Assembly (NCBI RefSeq): GCF_030253575.1 | Contig: NC_080559.1 | Coordinates: forward strand, 26,934,501-26,998,500 | Direction: 5' to 3' | DNA length: 64,000 nt | Source: Rhododendron vialii | Lineage: Eukaryota > Streptophyta > Magnoliopsida > Ericales > Ericaceae | Shown: positions 61,136 to 64,000 of the stretch, in pieces | How the letters are laid out: each line of letters starts with the position of its first letter | Numbering within the stretch: position 1 is the first letter of the stretch | Position numbers and translations under genes: made by a program | The notes under the pieces: model-generated | The model's input: the letters and a program-made list of their open reading frames with translations, nothing else | Databases searched by the model: none | Told to the model about the DNA's origin: nothing

Positions 61136-62505
61136 CAAGGGGGCGACTATTCGCAACCCCGTATTTTCTCCCTTAACCCGTTAAAAATTTTCAAATAATT
61201 ACAACATGACCCCTTAATGCAAAATGATCTACTTACCCTTATACCTATACATGAAATGACCTACATGCCCTTATGACCAAAACCCCTAAATTATGGTCTT
61301 GCCCCTTCCCTCTAAAAAATCACATTCTCGTTTAAAAAAAAAAACACATAGACCAGGGGACCTCATGTTCTTCATCTTCGGGCTTCTCCTGTTCATCTTC
61401 TCTTCTCCTCTCTCTCTAAATCATCATTCTTTTTTCTCCTCTCTCTCAAATTTTCCAATAGAGGAGGAGCAAGGGCCAAATATTGTATCAATGGAAGGTT
61501 CAAGTCCTTCCATTGATCCATTTTTTGACCCACTTGTAGGTTTGGATTTTGAAATTAAATCAAATTGTATTGGCAACCATATGATGGCAGAGGAGAAGAA
61601 AGATACTGTGATGGACATTATATCTTGGAAGCCGCGTGAGGAGGAAAATTTTTCCATTTACAATGGCCTCTGGTTTGTTGTTGTGGCGTCTGGGTTTTGT
61701 AAACCTAGTTTTTTGAGGGTTTATCGATGTTTCTGGTTCTAACAGAGTAAAGTAAGTAATTTCGGTAGCTAACCATTGTAAACTATTACCATACTCGACA
61801 GTTGGTTACCGAAATTGAGATACATTTTCAGCATTCAATTACCGAAATTTATGTTTCTTGTTTTTGTTGTATGCATTTTCGATATGTAGTTACCGAAATA
61901 TAATCTTGCTTTCAACATCTATTTACCGAAATGTATGTATGATTTTCGTATATAATAGTTCGGCAGTTGTTTACCGAAAGTTGAACAAATTTTCGATATG
62001 TAATTACCGAAATATAATTTTTTTTTCAACAGCTATTTACCAAAATGTTATGTATGATTTTCGTATATATAGTTCGGCAGATGGTTACCGAATTTTGTAC
62101 ATATTTTCGACTTATTACCGAAAGTGATCTAATTGCTGTTATTGTATATATACATACATGTATGTATATACTCAAAGAGAGAGAGAGAGAGAGACTGGCG
62201 AACAAAGAGAGACTGATGAACAGAGAGAGAGAGAGAGAGAGACGACACCTTGACGGTGCGACTGCAGGAGTGGCGGTGGTACGGTGGTGGCTATGGAGGT
62301 GGGAGGCAGCAATGGGGGTGGGAGACGTAAATGGGGGGTGGGGGCTTAGGGTGGAAGTTAAAGTGTAATTTTTGAGAGGGGAAGAATATAATGGGAAGAT
62401 CAGGTACATTTAATAGGTTATATGGAGATTTTCTTTGTTTTTACAATATTAAAAATGGGCTACGTGAAAAGTGGGTTAAGAGAGAAAATACAGGGCTGCA
62501 AACCC
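61136..62505. mobile_element. Terminal-inverted-repeat element with a TTACCGAA array
   Basis: Left end GCAACCCCGTATTTTCTCCC followed by TTAACCCG is mirrored on the right by GGGTTAAGAGAGAAAATACA and GGGCTGCAAACCC. Inside are a short ORF of unknown nature (61293-61742, Ser/Phe-rich, no recognised domain), the TTACCGAA array (61755-62120), a (GA)n tract (62174-62240) and a GGTGG-rich stretch (62250-62350). No transposase. Confidence 0.6.
61755..62120. repeat. Array of about ten TTACCGAA motifs in degenerate tandem units
   Basis: TTACCGAA (or its reverse TTCGGTAA-like form) occurs near 61758, 61805, 61845, 61887, 61923, 61970, 62003, 62033 (as TTACCAAA), 62084 and 62115. A longer unit of about 112 bp (TATTTAC, GTATGATTTTCGTATAT, AGTTCGGCAG, TTACCGAA) is present twice in direct order (about 61920-62030 and 62033-62120). 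Confidence 0.75.
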
Positions 62506-63921
62506 TTAAAATTATGGTAAAATAAAACAAATATGGCTTATCTACTTTTTTTGTCCTTATAAAATGTAGCAAGTTTTAAAATCGTCCCTATAAAATTTCA
62601 CTTGTCAATTGCATCCTTATACTTTAAAGCAAATATCATTATTACCCTTCCGTCAACCCAATCACGGAAAAATAATGACGTGGCTAACTGTGGTGTCCAT
62701 GTCACCGTTGTTGGTGTTCGCAAAAACAAAAAAGAATGAAGAAGATTAAACAAAAAACTTTCTCTTGCAAATTTCTCCTGTTGAATTTTATGCGAGCTTT
62801 CTTATAATCCATGTTAAAAAATACGGAGTAATACTTTTGTGTAATTCCTCTCTCCAACTCACATCTACATCTTAGCCTCAACTCAAGGGCAAAACCCATG
62901 ACCGAAAGAATGAAAGAGGATCAAAACTAATTCATCGATCAAACCAGACTGAGTTTCTATGGCAGGAACTATTTGAACGCATTCTTCCGTAGATCACCCA
63001 ATATCTGGGGTTTAGACGACAAATATCGCAATTTTGGTTTGTGAATATTGAACAATTACTATTTCTTTAAAATGTTAGAGAATGAATAATTTTCAATTTG
63101 AAGACCCACTTTCTTTCTTTTTGCTTGTTGGGGTAAATGAACCCACTTTCTATCTCTATGAACTCAAATTAAGGATCCATTGATTCATTGATGAGTTGTT
63201 TGCTTTTCGGATTGAAATTTTTGCTTGATTTTTTTTTGTATTGTTTAGATTTTCCTATTTATTAATTTTATTTGGGGCTTTTCGTTAAACAATACTTGTT
63301 AAGAGGGTTTGGGTCAAGGGTTTCATAAGTTTTCAAAATTCATATCCTATTCCCCAATTAAATTTGAGGTAAAAGTAAAATTCGAGTTTGTCAAGTTCAA
63401 CAAATCATGTTTACAAAAAAAAATTCAACCAATTGATTTTGTAGCCACTTGTGCAGCCAAACCGATTCAATGTCCATCCAAGCGATATGGAAGACCAGTA
63501 ATGGTGAGTGGTTCAACGATAGATAGAGAAGTAAGACATTTGTTGTGTGGGACGTGATGCTTTAGCATTTTGCTATGTGGAGAGGAGAAAAAACATGAAG
63601 TGGTTATTTATCTACCACCTTGCAAAGCTATGTCATTGATCAGAAATGAATCGGTGGGTTTGGGTGAAACGAATTTGGAAATTTGGAGTTTTTACTGGTG
63701 TGGGGCTATGAAGAAGGTGGAGAAGAAGATATATAAAATGGTCCACAATCCACATCAGCTTGCCTTCATCCACTTAGACATTTACCGTCCAAGTTTTGAC
63801 AAAAAAATGTATCATTGAAATTGGTTACAAAGTACAAGGGCAAAATTGAAACAAAAAAAATTTTGAGGACGAAAACGAAATTGAGCCTATTTTGTCGGAA
63901 CCAAACAAGTAGATAAGCCAG
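62506..63921. other. Intergenic, no recognised gene
   Basis: Two open frames (63309-63557 and 63570-63818) have no recognised domain, no good splice partners and no clear upstream promoter. I do not call them genes. 62530-62700 and 63820-63910 have the look of element ends (TTTTGTCCTTATAAAATG...; GGGCAAAATTGAAAC...), but I could not pair them. Confidence 0.35.
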
Positions 63922-64000
63922 AGCATCCATAGTTGTATAAACAAAACTAAAAGGTTGCTAAAGTTAACAACATTTGCTCAAAAAAGAGCTCACATTGGAA
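63922..64000. mobile_element. Left end of a Tourist-like element, cut by the window edge
   Basis: AGAGCATCCATAGTTGTATAA followed by AAAGTTAACAACATTTGC matches the left end of the element at 33542 (GGCCATCCACAGTGGTATAA, AAAGTTAACAATGTTGG). The other end is outside the window. Confidence 0.6.

Noticed and set aside
61293-61742. 149-residue open frame starting MVLPLPSKK
   Set aside because: Lies inside an inverted-repeat element, has no recognised domain and starts in low-complexity sequence; kept only as a note in the element entry.
63309-63818. Two consecutive open frames of 82 residues each
   Set aside because: No family resemblance, no convincing splice signals joining them, and no paired promoter; could be part of an unrecognised transposon or gene beyond the window.

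Overview
The window is nuclear DNA of a flowering plant, most likely a eudicot. It is AT-rich, its genes are split by many short GT-AG introns, the proteins are plant-specific (FKBP53-type immunophilin, chloroplast ClpT, MAP65, TBL/YLS7 O-acetyltransferase, QUIRKY-type MCTP, DUF761 protein), and the intergenic space is packed with short non-autonomous DNA transposons. I cannot name the genus. No operon, phage, CRISPR or bacterial feature is present, and I found no convincing tRNA or rRNA gene.

Layout. 1-3566 (+): 3' half of an FKBP53-like nuclear prolyl isomerase whose 5' part lies outside the window. 5168-6764: an inverted-repeat element. 7474-12204 (-): complete 16-exon cytosolic enolase. 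13.0-16.4 kb: transposon cluster (Stowaway-like, two Tourist-like, hairpin elements). 17.1-25.7 kb: a direct segmental duplication, each copy carrying one intronless DUF761 gene (-). Each copy later received different insertions, so one copy preserves the empty site of the other. 27367-30137 (+): three-exon TBL/YLS7-type xylan or pectin O-acetyltransferase. 31.5-34.3 kb: nested inverted-repeat elements. 35711-39767 (+): 12-exon MAP65 microtubule cross-linker, followed by a decayed copy of the family's usual C-terminal tail. 42179-45201 (-): intronless four-C2 MCTP (QUIRKY type) whose first C2 domain is broken. 46.8-49.9 kb: MITEs and a duplicate fragment of the MAP65 3' flank. 50207-55351 (+): six-exon chloroplast ClpT with a 3.1-kb intron holding a hAT element. 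56.3-64 kb: transposon-rich and without a convincing gene; it holds a three-level hAT nest, an inverted-repeat element with a captured gene fragment, and an element with a repeated TTACCGAA motif.

The genes are unrelated housekeeping or developmental loci and do not form a functional cluster. The most informative content is the insertion history, read from exact target-site duplications and from the paired segmental copies, together with the recent decay of two coding ends (MAP65 tail, MCTP first C2 domain) and two probable GC-AG introns. I saw nothing that I would call a new molecular system.

Exon boundaries were placed by hand from splice motifs and reading phase and may be off by a base.
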